From Ceratodon purpureus (taxonomy: Eukaryota > Streptophyta > Bryopsida > Pseudoditrichales > Ditrichaceae), in NCBI GenBank assembly GCA_014871385.1, contig CM026426.1, forward strand, positions 88,472,886-88,536,885: a DNA stretch of 64,000 nt, given 5' to 3'. Every line of letters starts with the position of its first letter. Positions within the stretch are counted from its first letter, which is position 1. This document shows positions 1 to 12,477 of the stretch, in pieces. A program made the position numbers and the translations under genes. Below the pieces are notes generated by a model that saw nothing but the letters and a program-made list of their open reading frames with translations, made no database searches and had not been told where the DNA came from.

Positions 1-40
1 TACCGGAACCCAAAAAGAAATACATTGCCAGATATCCAAG

Positions 41-1207
41 TTACAACTTACAAGCCAAATTCGTATACTCACAACCCACAAGCTGAATCCGACTCCTCAA
101 CAATCCATTATCCCAAATGTACGGATTCCGCATCACATCAACATTGACTGCCTCAAAGTCAAACGCAATCCACCCGTCTGATCCGTACATTCTCAACTCG
201 AAACCCCAGATCCGTACTAATGAGTAACTCCAACATTTGAATGCCTCACTTCCTGCGTACCTCCTCTTGACCTTCGGGGTCTTGCTCACTATCGTCCACC
301 CTCTCGAGCTCGTCGCTCGCGTCCCCGGGCAACATCAGCTGCTCGTCCCCTTCTCCCAGGTCGACCGTGCCCATCTCCGGACCCTGCTCTGCGGCCTCTC
401 CTCCGTCCTGCATCACTAGCCCTCCTCTCTCCTGCTCCTGCCTCGCAGCCATAGCCTCGCCGCCTTCTCCTGCGCCCAAGATCTCACTCCTCGCCCTCCT
501 CGCAATGGCAAGCAGATGGTCGATTTCGCCTCCCACTTCTGCAAGTGAACCCCTACTCGATTCTCCTACTTCCCTTATCCTCAGGTTACTCTACGTGAAT
601 TTTTAAAAAAGACACAGTCGTGAGTTGTTAGGCACTTACGTGGTTTAAAGCAGATCCCTCGGTAATTTTCCCAATATAATTAAGATTTTTCTATTACTAA
701 TGCTTCTACTGAATTAATTTAAACAACTCGATTCAGATGAGACGGTGTAGAATTGCTTACCTTTTCTGAGTCAAAATATAGATCTGATTGAGAGCCCGGA
801 TCCCCCGTCGAAAATTCATTGAAACTAATAGAAGGTTGCGGTGACTCTACTCTTTGACTACAATTGAAGACTAATTCTTTCGTCATGGCCTCCCGTGCAA
901 CTCCTCTTAAAATTACCTCCTCTTCCTGCTCGTGATTAGCGACTTCGGTGTTCTCTAAAAAAACTTCATGCTCCTCCACTATAGAGTCTAGTATGAGTTT
1001 ACGAATGCTACAGAACTTCAAAGCAACAGGCAGACCTGATCCTCTCCTTTTCACAGGAGCACTCAAATGATCACTTTTAAATACTACCTTCTTTCGTGAC
1101 TCTCTCCTCTTCCTGGCTCTTCTATCCGTAAAATCTGTACGACCTGGTTTTCTTCTACGTTTCGGAGTAACATAAGTGGAGGGAGATGGCCCTCCACTCT
1201 GCTTCAT
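41..1207 (-). CDS. Unknown spliced gene, basic then acidic protein (partial)
   Basis: I do not recognise this protein. The first exon runs from the ATG at 1207 to a good donor (AAAAG|GTAAGC) at 761; it is rich in Arg/Lys runs (RRRK, RRARKRRE), which look like nuclear localisation signals. A second exon, 538 to 261, follows an acceptor TTGCAG and ends at GAG|GTACGC; it is acidic and Glu/Gly-rich. A third possible exon lies about 220-75 after CATTAG and reads as ordinary globular protein (FELRMYGSDGW...). The gene may run off the left edge. It is divergent from the MULE transposase starting at 1850, so it could be a second passenger of that element or an independent host gene. Coding is supported only by consecutive splice signals and lack of stops. 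Confidence 0.4.
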
Positions 1208-1849
1208 GTGTCTAACCAAAGGGAGGACTCTCTCACATAAAGGCTCTCTGCAGAACTTCGTCCCAGCTTAAATACCTGTGACGTACAACTATTTCGATAC
1301 AACCCTAAGTTGATATAGCATCTTCACAACTGACACCTTTTCTACCATCTTTATTTAAAGAGTACCAATATCAATCTACTTTCAAGTAAAGTTAAAATTA
1401 TTAACCTTTAAATATAAAGAAAAAATCCAAGCACACTACATATTAAAAGATTTGAATCAAGCACTTTAATGTATGCCTTTTTTAATATTCATTGTTTTAA
1501 ATGTGGAATTTAAAAGACGGCTCATTCTAATCTTATAATATATCATGACAAATAGAATCTGCTCAACGATTCAAATTATTAAAGTATAGTTATGAAAATC
1601 TTACCTGCTATACTAAGACAGGCACAAACTGGCGTTCAGATTAGTTAGCGCCGTCTCTCATAAATCATACATTCGTTACGTGACAGAATGAATCATTCTC
1701 TCGTCCTCCACATGGACAATCAAACCTGAATAAAATGATCACCACCGATCCTTCATTCCTCTCACTTTAATCTTGCGATACCACTTGGATAGTACTCTTA
1801 CTCTTACCCTCTTTGCGCTAGTACTACCGAGTTGCCTGCGATCATCGGG
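1208..1849. other. AT-rich spacer, no gene seen
   Basis: The stretch between the divergent unknown gene and the MULE transposase is AT-rich with no supported coding frame. It could hold promoters for both. I could not find a terminal inverted repeat here. Confidence 0.5.
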
Positions 1850-4800
1850 ATGGTCTGTCTGTACGCCCAAGGCATGGGCATCCCCCTTAGGTTTCGCGTA
1901 GATGACGATGGTCTAGGTACAGTTTCCTCTCTTTGCCTGAGTCTCAGATTCCATTTCCGTGAGGATTCCATTAGTATAGAGGAGGAGATCTTTGATGACG
2001 TTATTGCCGAGGTTACCCACACCCTCGGGCAACCTTCAGTGAGAGATGAGAACAACATGTTGCAGTGGAGACTCCTTCCTGGATCCTACAGAGTCTATGG
2101 TCTTACTGATTCTCTGATGGCTGCATCCACTGAGATCCTCACCCCCCGTCGCTCTTCTACATGCACAATTCAGACTCCCTTACCTCGTGATGTCAAGGTC
2201 AAAGTCGAGCCTCGTACTGAAACTTCAGACGTAGACAAACCTCCCCCTCCGACAGTCATTTCTCTCTCGTCTGATGACGAAGTCAGTCCCGTCAAGTTGG
2301 TGCCTAAGGTCGACGCTGCTCCTCCTCCTTCCAATGTGTCTCCTCCATTGTCCCAGGTCACAGTTAGCATTGCTCCGCTCCTTAAAGAGATTGCTAAGAC
2401 GCGTGGGTCCAAAAACATTTTGAAGAAGATAGACTATTCCACTATTAGACACAAGAGAGTAGAGTACTTGCCTGCAAAGTTTGATGGTCCGGTTCTTTTT
2501 GAGTTGCCACCAGCTGCTGCAGGATCTTCTAAGCTCGCTGCCAAGTCAATGCAGGGAATGGACAAACGATACAACGGTCACTTGTGGACCAAGACCATCA
2601 CAACAAACATCAAAAACGACTTCGGACTCTCTTTTCGAAGTTCCACCTGCGTCGGAGGGCTGCGTTGCAGGAACGAGGAGTGTGACTTCCTCAAGCGTGT
2701 TCCTAAGATCTTCGAGGTTAACGAGACTGAGTTCGAAGGCTGTACCTTGCATGCTTCTCCCCTGGATCAGCCTCCTCCATCTGACTCCACGCTAGTGTGC
2801 AAGGTATGTAAAGAACCTCCATCATGTGTAGCTACATGCGAGGCTAAGATTTATTACGTTGTGGGCAAACTGAATCAGACTAGAGCTTGTATTCACATAG
2901 GAACACATGATCATCCAGTGAAAGTAGGAGACTACAGAGACTCTAAAGCAGAGATTAGTAGCTTAATAGAAGAGCAGGTAGAGATGAACAACAAAGCAAC
3001 GAAGAGCGCCGTTGTCTTGGAGGCGAGCAAACTCCTCATCGGGAGCTACCTGCTACAGCCCGAGGATGCACCACCGAGGAAGCTGACGATGGAGGAGCTG
3101 GTTCCTGTTCTGGATCGATGCAAAGACATGGCATCGTCCAACATCCGCAACAAAGTCGCCACCTTCAAAAAATTCAAAAGGTACGGAATCATGGACGGTA
3201 TCACCAAGCTCCGTGGTAACAGTCTCTGGGCGTATGTCCAGGAGAATAGGTTTCCTGGTCAGGGAGCTATGCGTGACAAAGTCTTCGTCTTCAAGATGTC
3301 GGAGGTCGGGCCGGGAAGTGGTGTCGACTTGGTCAGCTGTATGCAAGCTGGTGGCGACTTGGAGAACGCATGGATCATGTTCGACCATGTAAAACGCGTC
3401 AAAGATTGGTTGACGATGGCCTGCCATGTGTACGACGCCAGCTACTGCCGCGTGATGACAATCGCCAGTTGCGACATGCGGTCCGAGGACACAGAGGCCC
3501 AGCTCGTCTTTTAGAAAAATCTGAATCTGGTCATGGAGAACAATGGCGTTGCAGCGCCGAACTTCAAGGAGTTCATGGCGGATAACGCACAGGCGAATTG
3601 GAATGCAGTGCGAATCCTATACGGCAATGGCAATAAAGAGGACCCAATGGAGGACCGGGAGAGGTCGTGCTTGTTCCACATGACACTGAACATGGTCGCA
3701 TATACGCAGAAGCACTTCCCCAAAGAACTCTGGGAACAACACAAGAAGATGTGTACTCAGTACAAGAATGCGACTTACATGGCCGAGGCGGAAACTCTGT
3801 ACCACGCGTTGCGAGCATGGTGGGCATCCACAGGGGTCGTTGGCGAGAGCGGGCTCATCAAACTCGATCAGTGGCTGTCATTCTGGCACCACCGCTTCCG
3901 CCAGTGGGGGGGATTCATGACCGAGGTATGATCTCTGCACTCTGTTTTGATGTGTTTAATACTGGTTTCCTAGCCCTTACCTACAAAACCCTAATCAGTG
4001 AATCTAACGGCACCTACTGTCAAAATTGCCGAAATTCACGGAAGAAGAACTCACAGAGATGCCGACCTGTAACCTCGCCGAAACAGTTCACAACAAGTGG
4101 CTCCAAGCTTCAGGAAACAACGGGAACGACCTGTACGTTGCTACCGTGGACGATTTCGTTTGGGCTTTTCTACAGGTTGTCAACTACTACCAGTTCCTCA
4201 AAGGTGACGTCGGCGGAACAGGACCATCGAAGAAGGAACTCTGGGTCCGGATGGCTGAACGCAACGCGAAGAAATGGGGAAATCCTACACTGCTCAAAAA
4301 GCCCATGCTCGATATGCCAGGCGCGGATGAGTTCTGCACTCGTCAGCCTATCATGCCTGGAGCGGAAGTCTTCGGTTCACAGAAGCGAAAAGTCGACGTC
4401 CCCATCGGAGCTGACGAGGAGTCTCATCGCTCGGACAAGACAAACTTCTCTCGCCCAAGAGGCCCAAGACGTGCCGTCAGGGCTCGCCCTATGCAGATGC
4501 CCGTCATTGTGGAAGACGACTCCGAACACGACACCGAGGTACAATGTACCCAACCTCCTGCCCAGGAAGTTGATTCCCCTTTACCTTCACCTGTGAATAA
4601 GGGCGGCATTCGCCATGTCAACGCGGTTGAAGAAACCAAGGTGGACGTGAAGGAGTGGCACATTTCCAGACTTCACAAACTTTCTGCAAAGTGCTGCTGG
4701 GCCCAAAGAGCTGAAACGAAGAAGAAGTGCACTGAGAGAATCGTCAGGGGGCCCCATTGCACAGCTGCACCGACCTACACTGGGCTCTGGACTAACTATC

Positions 4801-5525
4801 GCAGGAACCTAGTCGAGAAGACTGAGTTCTTCTTCTGCTCCGACGATATTGAACGCTGCGTGAAAGGCTCTAAGCGCAAGTGGGTAGCGCACTACTCAAA
4901 GGACCAAGAATTCTCCTCCATTCCAGAGGTCTGGCCAGTGAAACTAGGTACTAACCTAAAACTCACTGAGATTCTGGCCCTCGAAGCAGCAGGCTTTCAA
5001 CTTCCGCCGAAGAAGCCGGTCTCTCCAAGACGCCTCTTCTCCTCTGCCCCGCCCCCTGCAAATCTCAGCTCGGTGCCAGTCCCTGCAGACGCTGACCGCT
5101 ACCCAGGCAAGAGAGACGGCAAGATGGTGAAGCGCGCTGCCACTCGACCCAATCCGGCGCAGCGACTCTCCATGGGCTCCTCCGAGTCACTAAAAGCGCG
5201 CCTCCGTTCCGTCACCATGATACCTGAGCCGGGCCACGGTTGCATCATTGGGCTGGATTCAGGCGTTGCTCCACACATCACACGGTACCAGATTACCGTC
5301 AGTTCTTACCCTGGTTGCACTTGTCCTGCATTCCAGAAGACGATGACTACGTTCCGAGGCAGGACTCAATTCACGTATTGTAAGCACCTTTACTACATAC
5401 TCTTGAAGGTCTGCACCCGTGATCCCGAAGCCGAGCTTTTCATCCATGCGCCTACCTTCAGCTTCAACGAGGTCAAGCTACTCCTAGAGAGTGGAATCTT
5501 GCGTCACCCCTTGGCGAAGAAGTAG
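1850..5525 (+). CDS. MULE (MuDR-like) transposase, one nonsense codon
   Basis: Transposase of the Mutator superfamily. The first in-frame ATG is at 1850. In order: a Ser/Pro-rich N-terminal region; a WRKY-GCM1-like zinc finger at about nt 2645-2915 (C..CRNEECDF...CKVCKEPPSC...ACIHIGTHDHPV); the catalytic region with probable acidic residues in IASCDM (nt ~3465) and FMADNAQANW (nt ~3573); a long linker; and a SWIM zinc finger near the C-terminus at nt ~5305-5385 (CTCPAF...YCKHLYY). The frame is broken by TAG at 3512-3514, where a codon for the next residue is expected, then resumes as KNLNLVMENNG in the same frame. A donor GAG|GTATGA at 3925 suggests an intron before coding resumes by 4026, but I could not fit an acceptor in phase. 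Domain order and motifs make the family clear; the copy is probably inactive. Confidence 0.88.
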
Positions 5526-5778
5526 GTAGCCCTCCTACTTTAGAACTGCCATTTCCACAATGGCCATTGATCACGTAGTGAATGATTTTAGTAATATACC
5601 ATGTACTAAGTCAGCTATTTAGAAGCTGTATTGACTTTTCATTATATTAAAGGCTTTGTCGTTCGCATTGATTGCACTCTATTTCAATACATTCTATCTT
5701 GAACAAGTGCACTATATACCTCGTATCCCCTGACATGTACCATTTATTACGGCAAACATATACTTGTTATTAGATGTC

Positions 5779-8700
5779 CTAATCTTCGAACCTAACACGT
5801 TTAGGGTTGCCCACTACACTATCAGCAGGACTGCCAGCCTCTGACTGTACTACAGGACAAACTACATTTGCATTCACTTTCGTTCCCACACTTGGCAAGT
5901 GTCCTTGGTATGAACGTTTGAGCAAAGGCCCACCTCCCCGCCTCCGATTCACTGATTCCCTGGAATAGGTTCCCCTTGGGATCTTTCGAACCTTGGAGTA
6001 CGCATGAGGTTGCAAAGGCACATCTGCGTCCTTCTCTAGCACTCTGATATCATCCGAATTTTCTGAACGTGGAGGGTCAGCTCTTACATCCGGTTCCACG
6101 TCAACATCCGTCAAAGGACGCCCTAGGCTATTGGCCATCACGTCTTCTTCGTCCTCCACCTCAACATATGGTTGAAATGGACAAACATCGTCAGCAAGTG
6201 ATACAACAATATCTCTAACGTCTTCTATAATTGCTGTCCCGCACTACGGAAAAGAGCTTCAGAAAACACCAACAGAAAAGAGGAAGAGACATTCCATAAT
6301 CCTATCTTAAATATCGGTGAAGATGTTGCTTGGCGCCCTTGAAAATCAGCTTTTCATTCATTTGAAAGTTCTCGTCGTCCTAAAATGAATGGAAAAGGAT
6401 GAGGGTTGAGCAGAAGTCATTTAGCATTTAAAATTTTAAAAAAAAAAAATAAAAAAAAAAATGAAATTATAAAAGCAAAAAAAAAAAAAAATGAAATTAG
6501 AAAAATAAAAGTAAACAAAAGGAAAAATAAATATTAAGGTTGAAAAAAAAATATGAAGGCGATTGAAAAAATAAAAGAGAAAATCAAATGAAAGAGAATT
6601 AAAGGAAAGGACTCTTTTGACCCCTTTAACAAGATAGATAGAATAATGGAAGTTAATATAAAAAATAAAAGAAATAAAAAAGTTGTAAGGCATGTAGACT
6701 ATGGTGGATGAATTCTAGCAATGTTAAGAAAATGTTACGAAATTAAATGTTACTTGATCCCTGTTCAGAGGTTCAATACCAATACATTTTAAGTAGTAAT
6801 TTGCATATAAATTTAAGGAGATAAGGGGAATTACTGTACGCCTGAACTAGTTAGAAGGAGCTGGAGCATAGTAATTGGTGTACGTTAAAAAATTAATCAC
6901 CAAGAAAAGAGAATATCAACTACAAATTCAATGAAAATACTGTAATTAGTCCACGGTTATAGGGTCAATTAAATTACTAAAATTAGTATATTTCCAAAAA
7001 TACACTAAAAATATTTGAATCTTCTAATTTTATAATTTATTTTTAGTAAAAAAAGTGCTATTTTTAGGTTCTGTCCCCCATTCTGTGCTCTCCGCTCTCC
7101 AAATCTGCGCTCACCGCTCTCCGCTCTGCGCTCTCCGCTCACGTACAAGCTACGTCCTTAGACCTACTAGGTGTAGCCTCGACGTCAGGATCAACACTAG
7201 AATTAAAAGCGGAACCCAAAGCCAAAGGTTTCAGCTGACATCTCATTTGCGCATCTTTAGATCCCTCCACGGTGGTTGAGCACTCAGGACGGACTAGAAT
7301 TTCATTTGCACATGTCTTGCAGATTCCATCGTGCCCACAAGGCTGGTTCAAGAACAACAGTTTTTGGTCAAAGGACCACAAATTATTAGTATTTAAACTT
7401 CCATGTAAACAACAAAATAATACCACAACTAACAATATTGTAAGCATTGTAAAGTCCATGATGTTACCTCTAGAGCAAACATGACAGGGTCAGCTTGGTG
7501 GCAAATGGAGCATGCAATCTTGTCTTCAGAATCTTGGGAATTGATTGCTGAAACAAGCGAACTGTTCTTCTGTCGAGCGTCCCCCTAATCTCCATCAGTA
7601 TTAGGTTGTTGTAGAGTTGGCGAAGTTGATTGTATATCGCCAGCGTGTCCTATTGGGTAGTCGGAATCCGCTGATTGGACATCTATACAAATCAGTGCAA
7701 AGCAATCCCACATCAACCACTGTCAGTGAAAGGAATACGTATTTCCATGATTTAATTAATTCCTGGAATAGGAATCTAATATAAATCACTATAAATCAAG
7801 TAAATAAGTTCCTACTACAAGTACTTATCCTTTTCGACTAGGAGATTTGACTCCTGGAAAGAAAGAGTCGTAGGAATCCTAAACCATACAGGACATACGA
7901 ACCAAAACTCTCGCAGGAAGACAAGGAAATAAAAAACATAGTAGTATTAATCTCCTGTTCCAAAAAATACTTCCAAGCACACAGGAAAAATAGCAGATAC
8001 GGAAATTATGCTCCTGTGAATACTGTAGTACCCAAGGAGACACTGCTTCTGTAAAAGGAACTGATCCCGAAGGTACTCATTTACAAAGGAAAGTCTGTGA
8101 AACATGAAATAGGAAAGGAAGAAATGGGAACAAGAGCATGGAATGATGCATTCGCCAGTACTACAGTTTCCAGGAAAGGAAGGACAAGATCATGACCTAG
8201 TACTAGTGAAAGTAATCTAGTAAGGAAAGAAAGGAACATCTAAAGTATCTAACAAATTTCAGAGTAGGTTCAGGGGGTTACCGATACTACTGGACAGGAT
8301 ACCTGTTATTATCCTTGGAAATACATCGTGATGCAAGTACTTGAAAAGAATTCAAGGAACATGGCATAAGAATCACTAGGAATTCCATTCCTTACTGTAC
8401 ATATAGTAAGTGTCCGTTCTAAACGTCCCATGCCTCGGTACAGTCAAAGAACTAACAGTAATGAATGATAGCGGAATAAAAAAAAAAAATCTTTAGGAAA
8501 ATTTTTTGATGCAAAGAAGAGGCCCTTGGTTGCAGTAGAGGAGTCTTACCAGACATTGCAGCAACGTTTGGGCTTCCAACTGCTGCATCGGTAGAAGAAG
8601 GTGGAGCCCTCTCTGGTTCCGTAAAGCCAAACGATAGTCGCCACTGCGAATCAAATTCCTCGTTGCAAAACTTAGCTATACAGGTTCTAGACTTCGAACA

Positions 8701-10111
8701 AAGTGAACTAATGCAGAAAGGATGGTAGCAGTGTCCACAGGAGGCAACAACGATGTCATTGCAGTGAAAATGTTCCCCACAAGCAGGACAGTTTTCCACG
8801 TACACTATGTTGGTTTTCTCATGATCTTTGAGCCTCTCTATTGGTGTCGGCCTGAAACTATCCAAAATACCTGCCTTGAGTCTAATAAGATACTCGGATA
8901 CAGAGACAAGAAACTTCTTCGTACAAAGCTGGATCTCAAGTAAAGAATCATATCGGTTTTGGAAAACTTGCATTCCCTCGTTACACCTCTCATAGTCTGC
9001 TACAGTAGCTTCTAATTTCAAACGTGTCTGTCTACTGTTCCTTTCCTCACAGAGAAGTTGTTGCTGCAAATCTGCGACTCTAGTTTGCAAATCCTCCTCA
9101 CTTTCCTCTAAACCAGAAGTAGATGATAGGTCTAAACCTTCACTCCCTAAGCAATTTGTCCACTAGTCGACGTACTTAGAAGACTCCTCTAATGCCAACT
9201 TGACTCGCTGAACCTCCGCCAATGCCTCGTCTGACAGACTCTGCCTATCATCCCGCATTAATTTAGCACGCCTAAGCTCTAACTCCTTATCGTCCCTCTC
9301 TTGTTCTAAAACCTTCAACCTGTCTTTCCTTGACAAGTAGTAATTTTGTTTGTCTACTAACAAGTGGTGTACCCTTGTAATAGTCTTCTCTACTGCATCA
9401 GTGATGGCAGTTTGCTCTGAAGCAGTGAGTAAACCGCTAGGAGAAACTCTGATACAACGTCTGCTAGAAGACGCAGACTCCATCCTCCCCTTCAAACCTA
9501 GAGGACGACCAACACAGGATGGCAATGGAACCGATGGACAGGGAGAAACACGAGTAGGCGGAGGTTCTCTAAAGCCCGAATGGCTTCCTATACCAACGTC
9601 AGTAGTCACGGCAGAGTTGGGCTCGGAATTTACAGGAAGTGTTCCTAATCCATTTCCTGGGACTCCTACACTGGGGACTTGGGAGACCACAGTAAAATCC
9701 GGACCAACTCTACCGTTCACTCTCTTCTGGGGAACACCGAGTTGTTGGGACCTGGCCTTTCTTGTTAATATCAAATTCCGTCGCTTGGAACTTGCAGCAA
9801 CGGCATAGGCTGCCCAGTTAACTTTGATTTTCTTTGACTCAGCAACGACACCCCTTGCGAATTCTAGAGAGATGGTGTCATTCATAGAACGAATGTCCTT
9901 TCGAAACACTCGGCGGTAAAGGTCACCAATCCACCGCTGGGACTCGGTAGTCACACAAGGAGGTAAGATCTTCCACCCATTCTTATCGAACCGTGTGCCA
10001 AGAAACTGTGTGATTTCTTCTATAGTTACAACAGTATCCAATGTCTTCACGATAAGTCCATTCCCACGGGGACCCTGCCGTTTAGTGAAGTACTCTAGGT
10101 CGTAAACAACC
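5779..10111 (-). CDS. Coiled-coil protein with RING-H2-like and RING fingers
   Basis: Probable E3-ubiquitin-ligase-like protein beside the MULE transposase. Exon 10111-8550 follows acceptor TTTGTAG; it holds an N-terminal block (EFARGVV...KVNWAAYA), a Pro/Gly-rich linker, a coiled coil, and a RING-H2-like finger at nt ~8765-8650 (CPACGEHF...SCGHCYHPFC...TCIAKFC) followed by W-R-L-S-F-G-F. An in-frame TAG at 9163-9165 splits this exon; coding continues in frame on both sides. Exon 7547-7468 and exon 7342-7147 join in phase to give a second RING (CSICHQADPV..., then PCGHDGICKTC). The last exon, 6233-5779, fits phase 1 and ends NPKRVRFED-stop. Exons above 10111 are not resolved. Its N-terminal block and first finger match the gene at 54203-56009. 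Function in ubiquitylation is inferred from the fingers only. Confidence 0.62.
6425..6690. repeat. A-rich, purine-rich tract
   Basis: The plus strand is almost entirely A with scattered G and T, including runs of about 10-15 A. It lies inside an intron or next to the last exon of the RING gene. Any reading frame through it (Phe/Ile/Tyr-rich on minus) is low complexity and not a gene. Confidence 0.8.
7074..7142. repeat. GCTCTCCGCTC minisatellite
   Basis: Five to six diverged copies of an 11-14 bp unit, GCTCTCCGCTC(T/A)(C/G), lie in tandem. The array sits immediately 3' of the RING exon ending at 7147, inside the last intron of that gene, and the surrounding sequence is AT-rich, so the array stands out by base composition. 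Confidence 0.8.
7600..8450. repeat. Intron dense in GGAA/TTCC motifs
   Basis: Between the RING exon at 7547 and the large exon ending at 8550, the intron carries more than 20 GGAA or TTCC words, often as CAGGAAA or AGGAATCCT, where about six would be expected by chance. No coding frame is supported. Short dense motifs like this resemble the transposase-binding subterminal repeats of some plant DNA transposons, but binding is inference. Confidence 0.55.
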
Positions 10112-12300
10112 TACAAAAAGGCACATTAAGCCAAGCAGTTAGCAAGAAGTATGTAATGAAAACAAATCTGTGAACATAGTAACGAAGCTGACTAAGTCAA
10201 ATATATAAACATATCAGAGAAAATGCATGATTGTTACACGTCATTTTCAGAAACACATCGACAACAGAGAATATTTAAATTATACCCAGATTCCTTCCTT
10301 CGAGATGACATTAATTTCAGTGACTCAGAATTCTAAAGACTACTGTGAGCCTTTCTAAGTGACCAGGAGTTGTAGAGAAAGGCTACTCCCTAAAACAAGT
10401 TGGCAACGCACTATACAGACCATGAAAAACACAAATTTGAATCAGTACCCAGTACTTGGCACCAAATAAAAATTCCACTTTCTCCTTCACTTGTTGTTAT
10501 TCATACAACGTGCATTGTTAAATCATTACTAAATCACTACAAAGGCTATCCAATGCAGGTATACAAGATTACGAGGGACGACAATAGTGCTAAATTCATC
10601 TACATTCTGGGACAACCTAAACCGAAAAAGAAAACAACGACAACTTCTGATACAACCCAATGCTAAATCACTATGTACTACAAGGGGATCTTTAAAATGC
10701 GGAATTGAGTCATTCCAGGCTCTCAAAAAGGAGTTCACATTTATGAAATTGACGTGTAACATGTATCCACACTGAATTCTGGATGTAACCATTTTCCTTT
10801 GATTCTTAACCTATCAGTAGTATGAAAGAAAATGGGAGGTCTAAGCAAACAAAAAAATTCAAGAACCCACTGGGTCGAAAAGGGTGAAAGCAGCAGGCAG
10901 CGACAAGAAGACAAAGAAAAGACCCATTGCTTCCGCTAGGTTTTGTGATTCGAGTTATGAACTTAGAACCCAACAAAATATCCTAAGGAAAATTCTCAAG
11001 TCAGGTACTGAAAAGCACAAACAACAGAAGCAAAAGATTACCGAATCCATTGCACATGAAACAACGCACAAAGCTTGGATATGCAACTTTGTGAATTGAA
11101 AAGATAGTGAAACATTACCTCTTTGCTGGGGCTCTAATATCGAAGGTGCTTAGAGTCGTTGCTACAAACATTGAGAGCCGTAACAAAAAGCCAGAGAATT
11201 GTGATAGAGAAGGAAAGAGCCGATGCGACACCTACGGCAAAGGGGAGCAAGCCAAACAATGAAGCACAGCTTGAAACCCTAGACATGCCTGAACCGTTTC
11301 CCAAGGATAAAGTTGAGACTTCCTGGTTTCCTAGGTCCTGGACCAATAGAAAAATTGCATTTTATTGTTACGTTTTTATCACCAGTACCCCCAATTTCCT
11401 TGGTTCCTTGGTTCCTAGTGGGCCACCTCAAGGATGCTTGCCCCCACTGTCATTGGACTCGGAGGGAAAGGCACATTCCACACTCGCCCAATACCCCCAA
11501 GGTACGTTTGTGTTAATCTGGAAAGAGTTTCAAAAAACATTCTTCTCATGATTCCTGTAGAGGAAGCCAAACAGGAGACGCTTAAGGACGCGATCAAGTC
11601 AAGTGTGCTGTGGTTTGAGGGACTCACGTACTTGGAGCAATGACACACGTGTGTTCTATTCATTCTGTCCAAAGAGGAGTAGTATCAACTTTGGTGTGTT
11701 CAGCATAAACTTAGAATAGGAAGGATTTTTATCAATACAGAAGTTACGATTATACAAAGTATCATGCTTAGACCTATGGAGATGAATATTTCCGTGTAAG
11801 CATTGGACAATCGTCAATGCTATTCTCCAATAATATGATCAGATCAGCCGTTTGTTTCGGAAATGTTTCACCCTACAAACCGACTCAGTGTGATGACACG
11901 TGGTTGGATACATTTTTTTTTAATAACGAGATGATATTAAGGAGATTTAAATCTGAAAAAAAAACAGAGCGCATCTTGACAGCACGCGTCAGTTCCCTAT
12001 TTGAAACAGGTTGTCACGAAGAATGCGGAAAAAAATGACACGGGTTTCGGAGACACTGACATATGTCTTTGTCGGAACCATTGCTGGCAAAGTTGGCAAA
12101 AAAAAGGTAATCGGAAATCAGCAGGTGGTATGCTTTTATTTTCGCAGAAAGACATTCTCAGAGTTCTAAATTGACATACATTTTGATGCGAACCCTTTAA
12201 TTCTTCGTACCAGTTGAAGTCCCATTGGGTTACGAAGATCGTTCAATGTTCTACCCACGAGGAGGGGCGAACACTCAGTCCACCCGGGTATCCAATATTC
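10112..12300. other. No recognised gene; weak coding-like fragments
   Basis: This may hold 5' exons and promoter of the minus-strand RING gene. Two plus-strand open stretches look mildly protein-like, 10884-11099 (Lys-rich) and 11434-11643 (ending in VEEAKQETLKDAI...), but neither matches a family I know, and neither has convincing splice sites. The rest is AT-rich spacer. Confidence 0.35.
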
Positions 12301-12319
12301 AACTGCAGTGAATTGGTCC

Positions 12320-12430
12320 GAAATGACTCAGTTACAGGAATGACCCGTCCATAATGACCCTACTGCCTTAAGTCATTTTTTGAGCCCACTATCCAGAATG
12401 ACTCTGTTCTAGGTCATTTTTCTCGTCATA
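12320..12430. repeat. GTCAT/ATGAC motif cluster before piggyBac
   Basis: Six to seven copies of (A)ATGAC or its complement GTCATT occur in about 110 bp (GAATGACTC, GAATGACCC, TAATGACCC, AAGTCATTT, GAATGACTC, GGTCATTT), in both orientations. The cluster lies just upstream of the piggyBac coding remnant, where subterminal transposase-binding repeats would be expected. A TTAA-flanked end was not identified with confidence. Confidence 0.5.
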
Positions 12431-12477
12431 AAAGACAGGATTCCTACTAGTGTAGTGACAGGGAGTGGTTCCCCAAG

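Larger units (their letters stand above)
1850..10111. mobile_element. Candidate two-gene MuDR-like element
   Basis: The plus-strand MULE transposase (ending 5525) and the minus-strand coiled-coil/RING gene (ending 5779) face each other with about 250 bp between stop codons, the same convergent layout as mudrA and mudrB in maize MuDR. I did not find the terminal inverted repeats or 9-bp target duplications that would define the ends, so the limits given are only those of the two genes. Confidence 0.45.

Noticed and set aside
6436-6693. Phe/Tyr-rich minus-strand frame
   Set aside because: Low-complexity translation of an A-rich tract.
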